64,000 bases of DNA from Ruegeria sp. HKCCA6707 (GTDB taxonomy: Bacteria > Pseudomonadota > Alphaproteobacteria > Rhodobacterales > Rhodobacteraceae), in contig NZ_WQEG01000003.1 in NCBI RefSeq assembly GCF_013033515.1, positions 248,001-312,000 on the forward strand, written 5' to 3'. Below are positions 17,788-26,534 of the stretch, one piece after another. The translations under genes were made by a program, and so were the position numbers. The stretch's first letter is position 1; every line of letters starts with the position of its first letter. The notes under the pieces are model-generated. The model worked only from the letters and a program-made list of their open reading frames with translations. It was not told the origin of the DNA and did no database searches.

Positions 17788-18270
17788 ATGATCACAGATG
17801 GCTTTGTCCGTGAGATGGCAACATTTTCGCGCTGGCAAAACGATACGGTTTATCACCTTTGCGACGAGATTGGCGACGCGGAACGAAACCTGGACCGGGG
17901 GATGTTCTTTGGCTCGATCCACAAAACGCTGGATCATATCTGCGTGGTCAATCGCAATATTTTGACCTTCCTCAATGGAGCATTACCGGAACGGTACGCT
18001 TCCAAAGGCGCTGTCTGGCCCGATTGGGACGACCTGAAAGCTGTCCGTCTGGAACAAGACGAACTTTTGTCAGCAGGCGCAGATGAATGGACCGAAAAGT
18101 GGTTATCCGCCGCGCCCACAAAGCGCGATCTGCAGGCGCCTGACCTGCCCACCGTGCCCCGCTGGGTTATGGTGGTGCAGATTTTCCACCACCAGACACA
18201 CCATCGCAGCCAGGTAACCAGCGCGCTGCATGCGATGGGGATCGACTATGGGACCACCGACATCCCCTAG
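17788..18270 (+). CDS. DinB-family four-helix protein
   Basis: A 160-residue four-helix-bundle protein of the DinB/YfiT superfamily. The three metal-binding histidines are recognisable: one in SIHKTLDHIC (about residue 45-49) and two in FHHQTHHRSQV near the C-terminus. Family members bind a divalent metal, and some are thiol transferases using bacillithiol or mycothiol, but in Gram-negative bacteria the activity is mostly unknown. TTAGGAAGG precedes the ATG. It is convergent with the TetR gene; the 149 bases upstream hold no other gene. Confidence 0.83.
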   Translation: MITDGFVREMATFSRWQNDTVYHLCDEIGDAERNLDRGMFFGSIHKTLDHICVVNRNILTFLNGALPERYASKGAVWPDWDDLKAVRLEQDELLSAGADEWTEKWLSAAPTKRDLQAPDLPTVPRWVMVVQIFHHQTHHRSQVTSALHAMGIDYGTTDIP

Positions 18271-18296
18271 CGTCCAGGTGCTGGCTATTTCGCCTG

Positions 18297-18863
18297 TTAG
18301 CCTTTGGCTCTCAGGGCGGTTAAGCCGTCCAGCATGAGCGCCGCTAGATCGGTTATCTCACTCTGTGACAGCAGGTTGTGCTCTGGAAATGGCATCATAA
18401 GGCGGCCGATTGCGGCCCAGTACAATAAGCGCGCGCGCGGCGTGGCTTGGGCTTTGGCAATCCCGCTTTTGACAAGCAAGTTTTCGGCCACCTTAATTCG
18501 GGTGTTGTCGACCTTCTCAACCTCTTGCGCGACCAAGGGCTGAACGGTCGCCCAGGACCGGACAGCGCGTTCCAACTGCTCGCCCGAGCGCAATGTCTTT
18601 TGCAACAAATCATCCAGCGCGGCTTTCGTGTCAGTTGCCTCTTGGGCCGCGCGGATCACGGAGTCACTTGTGTTTCTTGACCAATGGGCAATCAGCGCTT
18701 TGTGAAACTCATCCAGACTTGGAAAATGATGATAAAAGCTGCCGCGCGTTACGTTCAGCTTCCGCGATAAGGGTAACGCCTTCAAAGCGGTATACCCCTC
18801 TAGCCTCAGTTCGTTCAGCGCAAGATCCAGCCAGTCTTCGGTTGTGAGTGCTTTGGGTTGCAT
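18297..18863 (-). CDS. TetR/AcrR-family repressor
   Basis: A 188-residue regulator. The N-terminal helix-turn-helix (about 8-55) reads LALNELRLEGYTALKALPL then LNVTRGSFYHHFPS, the YHHF signature being typical of TetR. The C-terminal domain (about 60-188) would bind an effector. It is divergent from a VOC-family gene, and two copies of CATACA-N4-TGTATG lie between the two starts (18872-18887 and 18898-18913). By family logic it represses itself and the VOC gene until its ligand appears. Confidence 0.88.
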   Translation of the reverse strand: MQPKALTTEDWLDLALNELRLEGYTALKALPLSRKLNVTRGSFYHHFPSLDEFHKALIAHWSRNTSDSVIRAAQEATDTKAALDDLLQKTLRSGEQLERAVRSWATVQPLVAQEVEKVDNTRIKVAENLLVKSGIAKAQATPRARLLYWAAIGRLMMPFPEHNLLSQSEITDLAALMLDGLTALRAKG

Positions 18864-18871
18864 TGGCCTAA

Positions 18872-18887
18872 CATACAGTTATGTATG
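18872..18887. promoter_or_regulatory. TetR operator, copy 1
   Basis: CATACA-GTTA-TGTATG, a perfect palindrome with 6-bp arms, extending to 7 bp with the outer A and T. It lies 9 bases before the tetR start codon. Its partner at 18898-18913 has the same arms; the centres are 26 bp apart. Confidence 0.75.
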
Positions 18888-18897
18888 TAGGACGCAA

Positions 18898-18913
18898 CAT
18901 ACACATATGTATG
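18898..18913. promoter_or_regulatory. TetR operator, copy 2
   Basis: CATACA-CATA-TGTATG has arms identical to copy 1 and only the 4-base centre differs. It lies 28 bases before the VOC gene start. Two matched sites in a 54-bp window between divergent genes make a shared operator for the adjacent TetR protein the simplest reading. Confidence 0.75.
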
Positions 18914-18941
18914 CTGATTGTCCAAACCTCAGGAGGCTCTG

Positions 18942-19313
18942 ATGAACCGCGCTTTTACCAATATCCTAACCGGCGATGTCGAACAGACGGCAGAGTTCTA
19001 CGAAGACCTTCTCGGGCTGAAAAGAACCGGTGATTTCGGTTGGTTTGTCCTTTTGTCGGACGAGGATAAGCCCGGTTTCGAACTGGGCATACTGAACAAG
19101 GATCATGACACCATACCGGAAGGCGTCGCCAAGATGCATGGAGGTTGCATCTTCACCTTTGTGGTCTCGGATCTGGACGTCGTCGTTGCAAATGCGCAGG
19201 CCATGCAGGCTGACATCATTCAAGAGCCGACGGACCTGCCCTATGGGCAAAGACGCCTGATGCTACGCGATCCCAACGGTGCAGCCGTGGATATCAGCAC
19301 ACCAATCCGATAG
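18942..19313 (+). CDS. VOC-family protein under TetR control
   Basis: A 123-residue glyoxalase/dioxygenase-fold protein. It opens with RAFTNILTGDVEQTAEFYEDLLGLKR, the usual first strand and helix, and closes with YGQRRLMLRDPNGAAVDISTP, where D and N of RDPNG are the common signature. AGGAGG sits five bases before ATG 18942, which is preferred over an upstream ATG at 18918 that lies among the operator sequences. The neighbouring TetR gene and paired operators suggest that it is induced by a small toxic or signalling compound. The substrate is unknown. Confidence 0.82.
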   Translation: MNRAFTNILTGDVEQTAEFYEDLLGLKRTGDFGWFVLLSDEDKPGFELGILNKDHDTIPEGVAKMHGGCIFTFVVSDLDVVVANAQAMQADIIQEPTDLPYGQRRLMLRDPNGAAVDISTPIR

Positions 19314-19327
19314 CCTTGAAAGGCGTA

Positions 19328-20449
19328 CTACTCTGCCGCCTCAGCCGCGGCATCCAACTCGGCCGCCTTCTGTTCGACCTGCTCGACAATGTGGTCGATC
19401 ATCTGATCGTTCGACATCTTGTGGCTGGCCTTGCCCGCCAGATAGACCATCCCCGACCCGGCGCCGCCGCCGGTAAAGCCAACATCGGTCATCAGAGCCT
19501 CACCCGGTCCGTTGACGACACAGCCGATGATTGACAGGCTCATGGGCGTCTTGATGTGCTCCAGCCGGTGCTCCAGCGCCTCGACAGTTTTGATAACGTC
19601 AAACCCCTGCCGTGCGCAGGACGGGCACGAGATGATGTTGACGCCGCGATGGCGCAGGCCCAGAGATTTGAGGATTTCGAAGCCGACCTTGACCTCTTCC
19701 ACCGGATCCGCCGACAGGCTGACGCGGATCGTATCGCCGATGCCCATCCACAGGAGGTTGCCCAGCCCGATGGCGGATTTGATTGTACCGCTGACCAGCC
19801 CGCCAGCCTCGGTGATGCCCAGATGGATCGGCGCGTCGGTGGCCTCGGCAATCCCCTGATAGGCCGCAGCCGACAGGAACACATCGCTGGCCTTCACACT
19901 GATTTTGAACTCGTGAAAGTCGTTGTCCTGCAGAATGCGGATATGTTCCAGCCCGCTTTCGACCATCGCCTCGGGGCATGGCTCGCCATATTTCTCAAGC
20001 AGATGCTTTTCCAAAGAGCCCGCGTTCACGCCGATGCGGATCGAGCAATTGTGGTCGCGCGCGGCCTGGATAACCTCTTTCACCCGCGATTCATCGCCGA
20101 TATTGCCGGGGTTGATGCGCAGACAGGCGGCGCCGGCTTCGGCGGCCTCAATGCCGCGGCGATAGTGGAAATGGATATCCGCGACGATCGGAACCGGGCT
20201 TTCGCGCACGATCTCTTTCAGTGCTTTTGACGAGGCTTCATCCGGGACAGACACGCGCACGATATCCGCGCCCGCCTCGGCTGCGGCCTGAACCTGTGCC
20301 ACCGTTGCCGCCACATCTGTGGTCAGCGTGTTGGTCATGGTCTGCACTGCAATCGGCGCATCACCCCCGACAGGGACATTGCCCACCATGATCTGGCGAG
20401 ACTTGCGACGATAGATGTCACGCCACGGGCGCACATGATTGAGAGACAT
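19328..20449 (-). CDS. ispG: 4-hydroxy-3-methylbut-2-enyl diphosphate synthase (flavodoxin)
   Basis: A 373-residue enzyme of the MEP isoprenoid pathway that reduces 2-C-methylerythritol cyclodiphosphate to HMBPP. A TIM-barrel N-terminal part ([27 protein letters not shown]) is followed by the [4Fe-4S] domain with cysteines in CPSCARQGF and [12 protein letters not shown]. The C-terminus has an Ala/Glu-rich tail ([10 protein letters not shown]). It lies 69 bases downstream of rodZ on the same strand, the same gene order as rodZ-ispG in Escherichia coli. Confidence 0.96.
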   Translation of the reverse strand: MSLNHVRPWRDIYRRKSRQIMVGNVPVGGDAPIAVQTMTNTLTTDVAATVAQVQAAAEAGADIVRVSVPDEASSKALKEIVRESPVPIVADIHFHYRRGIEAAEAGAACLRINPGNIGDESRVKEVIQAARDHNCSIRIGVNAGSLEKHLLEKYGEPCPEAMVESGLEHIRILQDNDFHEFKISVKASDVFLSAAAYQGIAEATDAPIHLGITEAGGLVSGTIKSAIGLGNLLWMGIGDTIRVSLSADPVEEVKVGFEILKSLGLRHRGVNIISCPSCARQGFDVIKTVEALEHRLEHIKTPMSLSIIGCVVNGPGEALMTDVGFTGGGAGSGMVYLAGKASHKMSNDQMIDHIVEQVEQKAAELDAAAEAAE

Positions 20450-20518
20450 GGGGCTGATCCAACTCTGCCAAACTTGACTGTTAGATAGTCCGGCAACCGC
20501 TGCGCTGCAATGGTCAGA

Positions 20519-21739
20519 TTACTCTGCCGGTGCCTCGGCTGCCTGTGTCTGCAACTCGGCCACCAGCTGCTTGAGCGCGCTGTTCTGGTCCGCCTCGAGA
20601 TCCGCCACCTGATAACGTTCGCTGACCGCCTCTTTCGACAGCACGACGCCCTTGGTCACAGTGCCAGGTGCGCCAACTGGTCCGAAATGTTCGCCGTTCA
20701 TCGAGAAATAGACCTGACCCGAGGCCCCTGCCCGCAATTGCGGCGGTTCTTCGGTCAGCGGCACTTCGAAGGTATTGCCCTGTTCGACCGTGCCCAGCGT
20801 GCCTTCGAACAGAATACTGCCATCGGCCGCACTGACCCGCATCCAGGCGGGGCCAACAGCTACGATCTTGAGCGTTTTGTCGATCTGTTCGACCACTTGT
20901 GGCAAAACAGTCGGTCTTTCGACGGTGTGCACCTCGGCCACTTCGATCTTGGGCGGCTCTGGTGGACGGAACGTGCCAACCGTGCGGGGATCCAGTGTCG
21001 AGATCGGCGCATCGCGGGCAACCAGAACCGGCACGTCCAGCGCTTGGGGGCGATAGAGGCGATCCAGAGCCTCGGCGCTTGGCGCTTCGACAGTTTCAGC
21101 TTCGGTTTGGTTGGATGTGCTGCGAACCGCATCCAGCGGATCAAGATCGGTCAAGATCACGGGGGCCTGTTCCACGGGGCTGACCTGAACCTGTTGAATC
21201 CGGTTCAGCACCGACCAACCGCCATAGCCGATCCCGCCGATCACCGCCAACAATACCAGCGAAGACCCGATAGCCCGTGGTTCGATCTGGCTGACGAATG
21301 ACTCCTTGCCCGGAACAAACGGCGTGTTCGGAGACATGAACGGGTCTTGCCCCATCGGGCCACGGTTCGGAAGGCCGCCCGAAGGCTTGCGCACGACGGA
21401 AGCCTCGGCAGACATGCCGTGCGCAACCTCAAACCCGCTTTCCTTGCAGAAATTGGCAAAGGTCTCATCCGGGTCCATACCCAGATAACGCGCGTAAGAC
21501 CGAACATAGCCCGCGATGAACCCGGGCGTGTCGAACGCGTCGGGGTCTGCATTCTCGATGGCTGCAATATAGTTGGCTTTGATCCGCAACTCGCGCTGAA
21601 CATCCAGCAGCGATTTGCCCATGGTGGCACGTTCACCGCGCATCACGTCGCCCAGACTCACCTCATAATCGTCAAACCCTTTCAGCTTGACGTCTTCGGC
21701 GTCTTCTTCGGACTCGCGCTGCGACTTGCGCCCTATCAT
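20519..21739 (-). CDS. rodZ: RodZ-like cytoskeletal/helix-turn-helix membrane protein
   Basis: A 406-residue bitopic protein. The cytoplasmic N-terminus (about 28-100) has the HTH_25-type fold with SLGDVMRGERATMGKSLLDV, ANYIAAIENAD and GYVRSYARYLGMDP. One membrane helix lies at about 156-178. A Pro/Glu-rich periplasmic linker leads to a C-terminal DUF4115 beta domain (about 300-385) with AWMRVSAADGSILFEGTL. RodZ links MreB to the wall-elongation machinery. Adjacency to ispG supports the call. A GANTC-containing inverted repeat lies 45 bases upstream of the start. Confidence 0.85.
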   Translation of the reverse strand: MIGRKSQRESEEDAEDVKLKGFDDYEVSLGDVMRGERATMGKSLLDVQRELRIKANYIAAIENADPDAFDTPGFIAGYVRSYARYLGMDPDETFANFCKESGFEVAHGMSAEASVVRKPSGGLPNRGPMGQDPFMSPNTPFVPGKESFVSQIEPRAIGSSLVLLAVIGGIGYGGWSVLNRIQQVQVSPVEQAPVILTDLDPLDAVRSTSNQTEAETVEAPSAEALDRLYRPQALDVPVLVARDAPISTLDPRTVGTFRPPEPPKIEVAEVHTVERPTVLPQVVEQIDKTLKIVAVGPAWMRVSAADGSILFEGTLGTVEQGNTFEVPLTEEPPQLRAGASGQVYFSMNGEHFGPVGAPGTVTKGVVLSKEAVSERYQVADLEADQNSALKQLVAELQTQAAEAPAE

Positions 21740-21783
21740 TCTTGCTGCCCCATTACTGCCTTGTGCGTGTTACACGCTCGGAG

Positions 21784-21805
21784 CGAATCATTCCCACATG
21801 ATTCG
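21784..21805. promoter_or_regulatory. 8-bp inverted repeat upstream of rodZ
   Basis: CGAATCAT and ATGATTCG are perfect arms around TCCCAC. Each arm carries a GANTC site, the methylation target of CcrM in alphaproteobacteria. It lies in the 129-base gap between hemA and rodZ. It could be an operator or part of a hemA terminator; no T tract is present. Confidence 0.4.
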
Positions 21806-21868
21806 TCCGCCAATCTTGTTAGCGTAAGCTTAACACGCGCAAAACGCGTTGCACACTTTGCTCTGAGG

Positions 21869-23092
21869 CTATCCAGCAAGTTCGGCGCGATTTAGCGCAC
21901 AATGTGACCAAAGTTCGTCCATTGCCTGGACCAATTTGTTCATCTCATTCGGGCCATGCACAGGCGACGGGGTAAAGCGCAAACGCTCTGTCCCGCGCGG
22001 TACGGTCGGGAAGTTGATCGGCTGCACATAGATCCCATGATCCTGAAGCAGGCGATCACTGAGGATTTTGGTGTGTACCGGGTCGCCCACGATCACCGGT
22101 ACAATATGGCTTCCATGGTCGATCAGCGGCAAGCCCAGTCCCTTCAAGCGCAGCTTGAGGATCTTGGCCTGGGTCTGATGGCGCTCCCGCAATTCAGAGG
22201 CATTCTTCAAATAGGCAACCGAGGCTGCCGCACCAGCCGCGACTGCGGGCGGCAGCGATGTGGTAAAGATGAAGCCCGGCGCGTAAGAGCGTACAGCGTC
22301 ACACATTTTCGCGCTTGCCGCAATGTAGCCCCCCATCACGCCATAGGCCTTGGCCAGGGTGCCGTTGATGATATCGATCCGATGCGCAAGATTGTCACGT
22401 TCGGTCACGCCACCACCGCGCGGGCCATACATGCCTACTGCATGTACTTCGTCGATATAGGTCAAAGCGCCAAATTCATCGGCCAGGTCACAGATCTCCT
22501 CGATGGGACCAAAATCGCCATCCATCGAATAGACCGACTCAAATGCGATCAGCTTGGGCGCGGCTGGGTCGTCGGCTTCCAGCAATTCCCGCAGATGGGC
22601 CACATCGTTATGGCGGAAGATGCGTTTCGCGCCACCGTTGCGGCGCACACCTTCAATCATCGAGGCGTGATTCAACGCGTCGGAATAGATGATCAGGCCG
22701 GGGAACAGCTTTGGCAAAGTCGAGAGGGTTGCGTCATTGGCAATATAGGCGCTGGTGAACAGCAGAGCACCCTCTTTGCCATGCAGATCGGCCAGTTCGG
22801 CCTCAAGCCGCTTGTGATAGACCGTTGTGCCCGAGATGTTACGCGTTCCGCCCGAGCCAGCGCCAGCGGCGTCCACGGCCTCGTGCATGGCCTCGAGAAC
22901 AACCGGATGCTGGCCCATCCCCAGATAGTCGTTGCCACACCACACGGTGATGTCGCGCTGTGACCCGTCAGGGCATGTCCAAACGGCATGAGGGAATTGT
23001 CCGTTCTTGCGTTCGATGTCGATGAAAGTGCGGTATCGACCTTCTTCGTGCAGCCTGGCAATCGCAGTATCGAGCTGGGCAGTATAGTCCAA
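21869..23092 (-). CDS. hemA: 5-aminolevulinate synthase
   Basis: A 407-residue PLP enzyme joining glycine and succinyl-CoA to give 5-aminolevulinate, the alphaproteobacterial entry to haem and corrin synthesis. The cofactor lysine is in [16 protein letters not shown], the aspartate in [12 protein letters not shown], and the N-terminal [11 protein letters not shown] and [11 protein letters not shown] motifs are intact. It is first in a same-strand set with rodZ and ispG. A perfect FNR-type box lies 137 bases upstream (23229-23242), consistent with oxygen control of hemA known for FnrL in Rhodobacter. Confidence 0.96.
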   Translation of the reverse strand: MDYTAQLDTAIARLHEEGRYRTFIDIERKNGQFPHAVWTCPDGSQRDITVWCGNDYLGMGQHPVVLEAMHEAVDAAGAGSGGTRNISGTTVYHKRLEAELADLHGKEGALLFTSAYIANDATLSTLPKLFPGLIIYSDALNHASMIEGVRRNGGAKRIFRHNDVAHLRELLEADDPAAPKLIAFESVYSMDGDFGPIEEICDLADEFGALTYIDEVHAVGMYGPRGGGVTERDNLAHRIDIINGTLAKAYGVMGGYIAASAKMCDAVRSYAPGFIFTTSLPPAVAAGAAASVAYLKNASELRERHQTQAKILKLRLKGLGLPLIDHGSHIVPVIVGDPVHTKILSDRLLQDHGIYVQPINFPTVPRGTERLRFTPSPVHGPNEMNKLVQAMDELWSHCALNRAELAG

Positions 23093-23228
23093 CGGACCCT
23101 CCTAACGTTCCCTGTCACTGCAAACAGCAACCGGGCCTTCCTATTCCGCCGCCAGCATTCAGATCAATCTGCCCTGGCGATTGTGGTTCTCTGGATATCC
23201 GGTCTAGGGGCCAGAGCAAAACCTATCA

Positions 23229-23242
23229 TTGATCTGCATCAA
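23229..23242. promoter_or_regulatory. FNR/FnrL box
   Basis: TTGAT-CTGC-ATCAA is a perfect match to the FNR consensus TTGATN4ATCAA. It lies in the 306-base gap between hemA (minus, starts 23092) and the M20 peptidase gene (plus, starts 23399), 137 bases from the former and 157 from the latter. Known FnrL control of hemA makes that gene the likely target. Apart from this box and the peptidase ribosome-binding site, I see nothing else in the gap. Confidence 0.75.
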
Positions 23243-23398
23243 ATATCCCCTTGGAACCGATCCGGCAAGAGAACTTCCTGCTCCAAGACGCGAGGAAACG
23301 CCGCAGTCTTCGACACCGGTTCCCTCCGCAGTTCGGGCTGGACGGTGCGGCTGACGCTGCTAGGGTCGCGCCAGAATCCAGATACTCAGGAGTTTCCC

Positions 23399-24784
23399 AT
23401 GTCGCTAGACGCCGTGCTCAGCCGCATCGATGACGATCTATCCACCTCGATCGATCGCCTGATGGACCTGTTGCGGATCCCATCAATCTCAACCGATCCA
23501 GCCTATAAGGACCAGGTCGACAAGGCAGCGAACTGGTTGGTTTCGGACCTGCAAAGCATTGGCGTTGCAGCAGAAAAACGGCAAACACCGGGCCATCCGA
23601 TGGTTGTTGGGCATGTGGGCGAAGTTGGTGACGCACCGCATCTTCTGTTCTACGGACACTACGATGTCCAACCGGTTGACCCGCTGGACCTGTGGCATCG
23701 CGACCCGTTCGACCCGGCGCTGGAAGACAGCGAGCACGGCCAGGTCATCCGCGGGCGCGGCGCCTCGGATGACAAGGGGCAACTGATGACCTTCATCGAA
23801 GCCTGCCGCGCCTGGAAAGCTGTTCACGGTAAATTGCCCTGCCGCATCACATTTTTCTTTGAAGGCGAAGAAGAATCGGGCTCGCCGTCGCTGGTCCCGT
23901 TCCTGCAAGAGAACGCAGCCGAACTGAAGGCGGATATCGCGCTGGTCTGCGACACATCCATGGTCTCACGCGGGGTGCCGTCGATTGCCGCGCAACTGCG
24001 TGGAATGCTCAAGGATGAGTTTACCATTCAAGGCCCTCGGATCGATCTGCACTCGGGCCACTATGGCGGCCCTGGCCTGAACCCGCTGCGGGAATTGTCG
24101 CGCATCGTTGCATCTTTCTACGATGAGGAAACCGGTCGCGTGGCGGTCGACGGGTTTTACGAAGGCGTGCACGAAGTCCCCGCCGATCAGCTGCGGCAAT
24201 GGGAGAATTGCGGGTTTGACGAGGCGGACTATTTGAACTCGGTCGGCTATACCCAATCGCATGGCGAAAAGGCCTATTCCACGCTGGAACAGCAATGGGC
24301 CCGACCGACACTTGAAGTGAACGGGCTTTGGGGGGGCTATAACGGTACCGGATCAAAAACCGTGATCCCGTCTCTGGCCCATTGCAAAATCACATGCCGT
24401 CTGGTGGGCGATATGGACCCGGTCGCGCTGCGCGGGAAAATCCGCAAACATGTGGAAGAACGGCTGTCACCAGATGCAAGCGTCGAGTGGGACACCGACC
24501 TCGACGGCTCGCCCGCCTCGGTGATGAACCTGAACCGTCCCGAATTCGAAGCCGCACGCGGCGCGCTGTCTGCCGAATGGGATCGCGAAGCCGTCTTTAC
24601 CGGCATGGGTGGATCGATCCCGGTCGTCGGTTATTTCGACACGGTTTTAGGGCTGGACTCGATGCTGGTGGGTTATGCGAATGACGACGACGCCATCCAT
24701 TCTCCAAACGAGAAATATGATGTGAAGAGCTTCCACAAGGGAATACGCTCCTGGGCTCGAATTCTGGACGCTTTGACAACGTAA
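23399..24784 (+). CDS. M20-family dipeptidase
   Basis: A 461-residue metallopeptidase of the M20/ArgE/CPG2-like superfamily. Metal ligands are in FYGHYDVQP (H, D), GRGASDDKG (D), FEGEEESGSPS (catalytic E and ligand E), CDTSMVS (D) and the C-terminal AIHSPNEKYDV (H). The lid/dimerisation domain (about 190-345) includes DLHSGHYGGP. Such enzymes cleave dipeptides or deacylate amino acids in the cytoplasm. AGGAG lies 6 bases before ATG 23399, and conserved sequence begins there, although the frame is open further upstream. Confidence 0.9.
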   Translation: MSLDAVLSRIDDDLSTSIDRLMDLLRIPSISTDPAYKDQVDKAANWLVSDLQSIGVAAEKRQTPGHPMVVGHVGEVGDAPHLLFYGHYDVQPVDPLDLWHRDPFDPALEDSEHGQVIRGRGASDDKGQLMTFIEACRAWKAVHGKLPCRITFFFEGEEESGSPSLVPFLQENAAELKADIALVCDTSMVSRGVPSIAAQLRGMLKDEFTIQGPRIDLHSGHYGGPGLNPLRELSRIVASFYDEETGRVAVDGFYEGVHEVPADQLRQWENCGFDEADYLNSVGYTQSHGEKAYSTLEQQWARPTLEVNGLWGGYNGTGSKTVIPSLAHCKITCRLVGDMDPVALRGKIRKHVEERLSPDASVEWDTDLDGSPASVMNLNRPEFEAARGALSAEWDREAVFTGMGGSIPVVGYFDTVLGLDSMLVGYANDDDAIHSPNEKYDVKSFHKGIRSWARILDALTT

Positions 24785-24794
24785 AGAAATCTTA

Positions 24795-24918
24795 GCGAGG
24801 CTCTGCCTCGCGCTCCGAGGTATTTAAGAACAGAAGAAGTCAGGACGCTTCGCCAGCTTCTTCTGTTTGAAAATACCTCGGGGGAGTCGCGGCTCGCCGC
24901 GGCGGGGGCAGAGCCCCC
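24795..24918. repeat. Paired palindromic gene-end repeats, copies 2 and 3
   Basis: Two 25-base arms, 24815-24839 and 24857-24881, are inverted copies of CTTCTTCTGTT-n3-AAATACCTCGG (22 of 25 match; only the central triplet differs), separated by 17 bases. Outside each arm is a GC hairpin: GCGAGGC-tct-GCCTCGC (24795-24811) on the left, GGGGGC-aga-GCCCCC (24904-24918) on the right. The right half shares AAATAnCnCGGGGGAGTCGCG and the terminal hairpin with copy 1 at 8375. The pair fills the gap between the convergent M20 peptidase and lpd genes, so it could terminate both transcripts. Confidence 0.75.
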
Positions 24919-24923
24919 TTCTG

Positions 24924-26318
24924 CTACATATGGATCACGCGCCCATAGGCGTCCAACACGCTTTCATGCATCATCTCTGACAACGTGGGGTGCGGGAATA
25001 CGGTGTTCATCAGGTCTTCTTCAGTGGTCTCCAGCTGGCGGCCCACCACGTACCCCTGAATAAGCTCGGTCACTTCCGCGCCGATCATGTGTGCGCCCAG
25101 CAGTTCGCCCGTTTTGGCGTCGAAGATCGTCTTGATCAGACCTTCGGGTTCACCCAAGGCAATGGCCTTACCATTGCCGATGAAGGGGAAGCGGCCGACT
25201 TTGATGTCATATCCCAGCTCTTTGGCCTTCGCTTCGGAATACCCCACCGATGCAACCTGCGGCTGGCAGTACGTACAGCCCGCGATGCTTTCGGGTTTCA
25301 CAGGGTGGGCGTGTTTGCCTGCGATCAACTCGGCGACCATGACACCTTCGTGGCTGGCCTTGTGTGCAAGCCAGGGTGCGCCTGCGATGTCGCCGATTGC
25401 GTACAGTCCATCGACACCGGTGCGACAGAATTCGTCTGTGACCACATGGGTGCGGTCGATCTTCACGCCCAGCGCCTCGAGCCCAAGATTCTCGACATTG
25501 CCGACAATTCCAACGGCCGAGATAACGGTATCGAAATCGTGTTTCTCGACCTTGCCTTTCACCTCGATATGCGCGGTGACTTTGCCTTTGGCACGGTCCA
25601 GTTGCTTGACCATCGCCTTTTCCATGATGGTCATGCCCTGTTTGGTGAAAGCTTTCTTGGCGAATGCGCTGATCTCGGCATCTTCAACCGGCAGGACGCG
25701 GTCCATCACCTCGACCACGGTCGTGTCTGCGCCCAGCGTGTTGTAGAAGCTGGCAAATTCGATCCCAATCGCGCCCGAGCCGATCACCAGCAGCTTCTTG
25801 GGCATACGGGGCGGTTGCAGCGCGTGCTTATAGGTCCAGACCAGATCGCCATCAGCCTCAAGCCCCGGCAATTCCCGCGCGCGCGCACCGGTGGCCAGCA
25901 CGATATTCTTGGCGGTCAGCTCTTCGCTGCCCTTGTCGGTCTTGACGCTGACCTTGCCCTTGGCTGGCAGTGTTGCCTCGCCCATGAACACAGTGACTTT
26001 GTTTTTCTTCAGCAGGTGACCGATACCACCCGACAACTGCGCCGCCACCCCGCGCGAGCGTTTGACCACCGCATCGAGATCATATCCGACCTTGTCTGCT
26101 TTCAGGCCAAAATCCTTGGCGCGCTCCATCAGGTGGAACACTTCGGACGAGCGCAGCAATGCCTTGGTGGGAATACAACCCCAGTTCAGGCAAATGCCAC
26201 CAAGATGCTCGCGCTCTATCACGGCTGTTTTCAGGCCAAGCTGAGCCGCGCGGATCGCAGCAACATACCCGCCAGGACCGGCGCCGATTACGATCAGATC
26301 AAAGGATTGTGCAGCCAT
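24924..26318 (-). CDS. lpd: Dihydrolipoyl dehydrogenase (E3)
   Basis: A 464-residue flavoprotein that reoxidises dihydrolipoamide in 2-oxoacid dehydrogenase complexes. It has the FAD motif VIGAGPGGYVAA, the redox disulfide C43/C48 in GGICLNWGCIPTK, the NAD motif VIGSGAIGIEFA, and the C-terminal His-Glu pair in FPHPTLSEMMHES. No E1 or E2 gene is adjacent, but the palindrome TAGTTTA-N4-TAAACTA, 33 bases upstream, is shared with pdhA at 40821. That makes it a likely E3 for pyruvate dehydrogenase, though other complexes may share it. Confidence 0.96.
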   Translation of the reverse strand: MAAQSFDLIVIGAGPGGYVAAIRAAQLGLKTAVIEREHLGGICLNWGCIPTKALLRSSEVFHLMERAKDFGLKADKVGYDLDAVVKRSRGVAAQLSGGIGHLLKKNKVTVFMGEATLPAKGKVSVKTDKGSEELTAKNIVLATGARARELPGLEADGDLVWTYKHALQPPRMPKKLLVIGSGAIGIEFASFYNTLGADTTVVEVMDRVLPVEDAEISAFAKKAFTKQGMTIMEKAMVKQLDRAKGKVTAHIEVKGKVEKHDFDTVISAVGIVGNVENLGLEALGVKIDRTHVVTDEFCRTGVDGLYAIGDIAGAPWLAHKASHEGVMVAELIAGKHAHPVKPESIAGCTYCQPQVASVGYSEAKAKELGYDIKVGRFPFIGNGKAIALGEPEGLIKTIFDAKTGELLGAHMIGAEVTELIQGYVVGRQLETTEEDLMNTVFPHPTLSEMMHESVLDAYGRVIHM

Positions 26319-26350
26319 GTTAACCTCGCGGCGCAGATCAGTTTCAAAAC

Positions 26351-26368
26351 TAGTTTACCATTAAACTA
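26351..26368. promoter_or_regulatory. Palindromic operator upstream of lpd
   Basis: TAGTTTA-CCAT-TAAACTA, perfect 7-bp arms and a 4-base spacer, 33 bases before the lpd start codon. The same arms and spacing occur before pdhA (40821-40840). The binding protein is not identifiable; a MarR- or GntR-type dimer would fit the geometry. Confidence 0.7.
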
Positions 26369-26534
26369 TTCTTCTCCACGCATCAACATGACTGCCCGCG
26401 ACATATGTGACGCAGGGGCAATCGGCAACGTGGCACCAATTTTGAGCCTATACCCGCATGGCTGCAATGGCTAGAAGAGAGAACAAATCCAACCGGTACT
26501 GATTTCTTAACTCATTGAAAAACAGGAGGCATAG

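Noticed and set aside
21956..22963. A 335-codon plus-strand frame across hemA
   Set aside because: Fully antisense to hemA, with no ribosome-binding site or family motif.
23093..23398. An open N-terminal extension of the M20 peptidase to 22988
   Set aside because: It would overlap hemA and swallow the FNR box; AGGAG and conserved family sequence support ATG 23399.
24795..24918. Inverted repeats read as a CRISPR remnant
   Set aside because: There are no direct repeats with regular spacers and no cas genes; the units are palindromes at a gene border.
24990..26474. A 494-codon plus-strand frame across lpd
   Set aside because: Antisense to a textbook dihydrolipoyl dehydrogenase; no recognisable domain and Cys/His/Phe-rich shadow composition.
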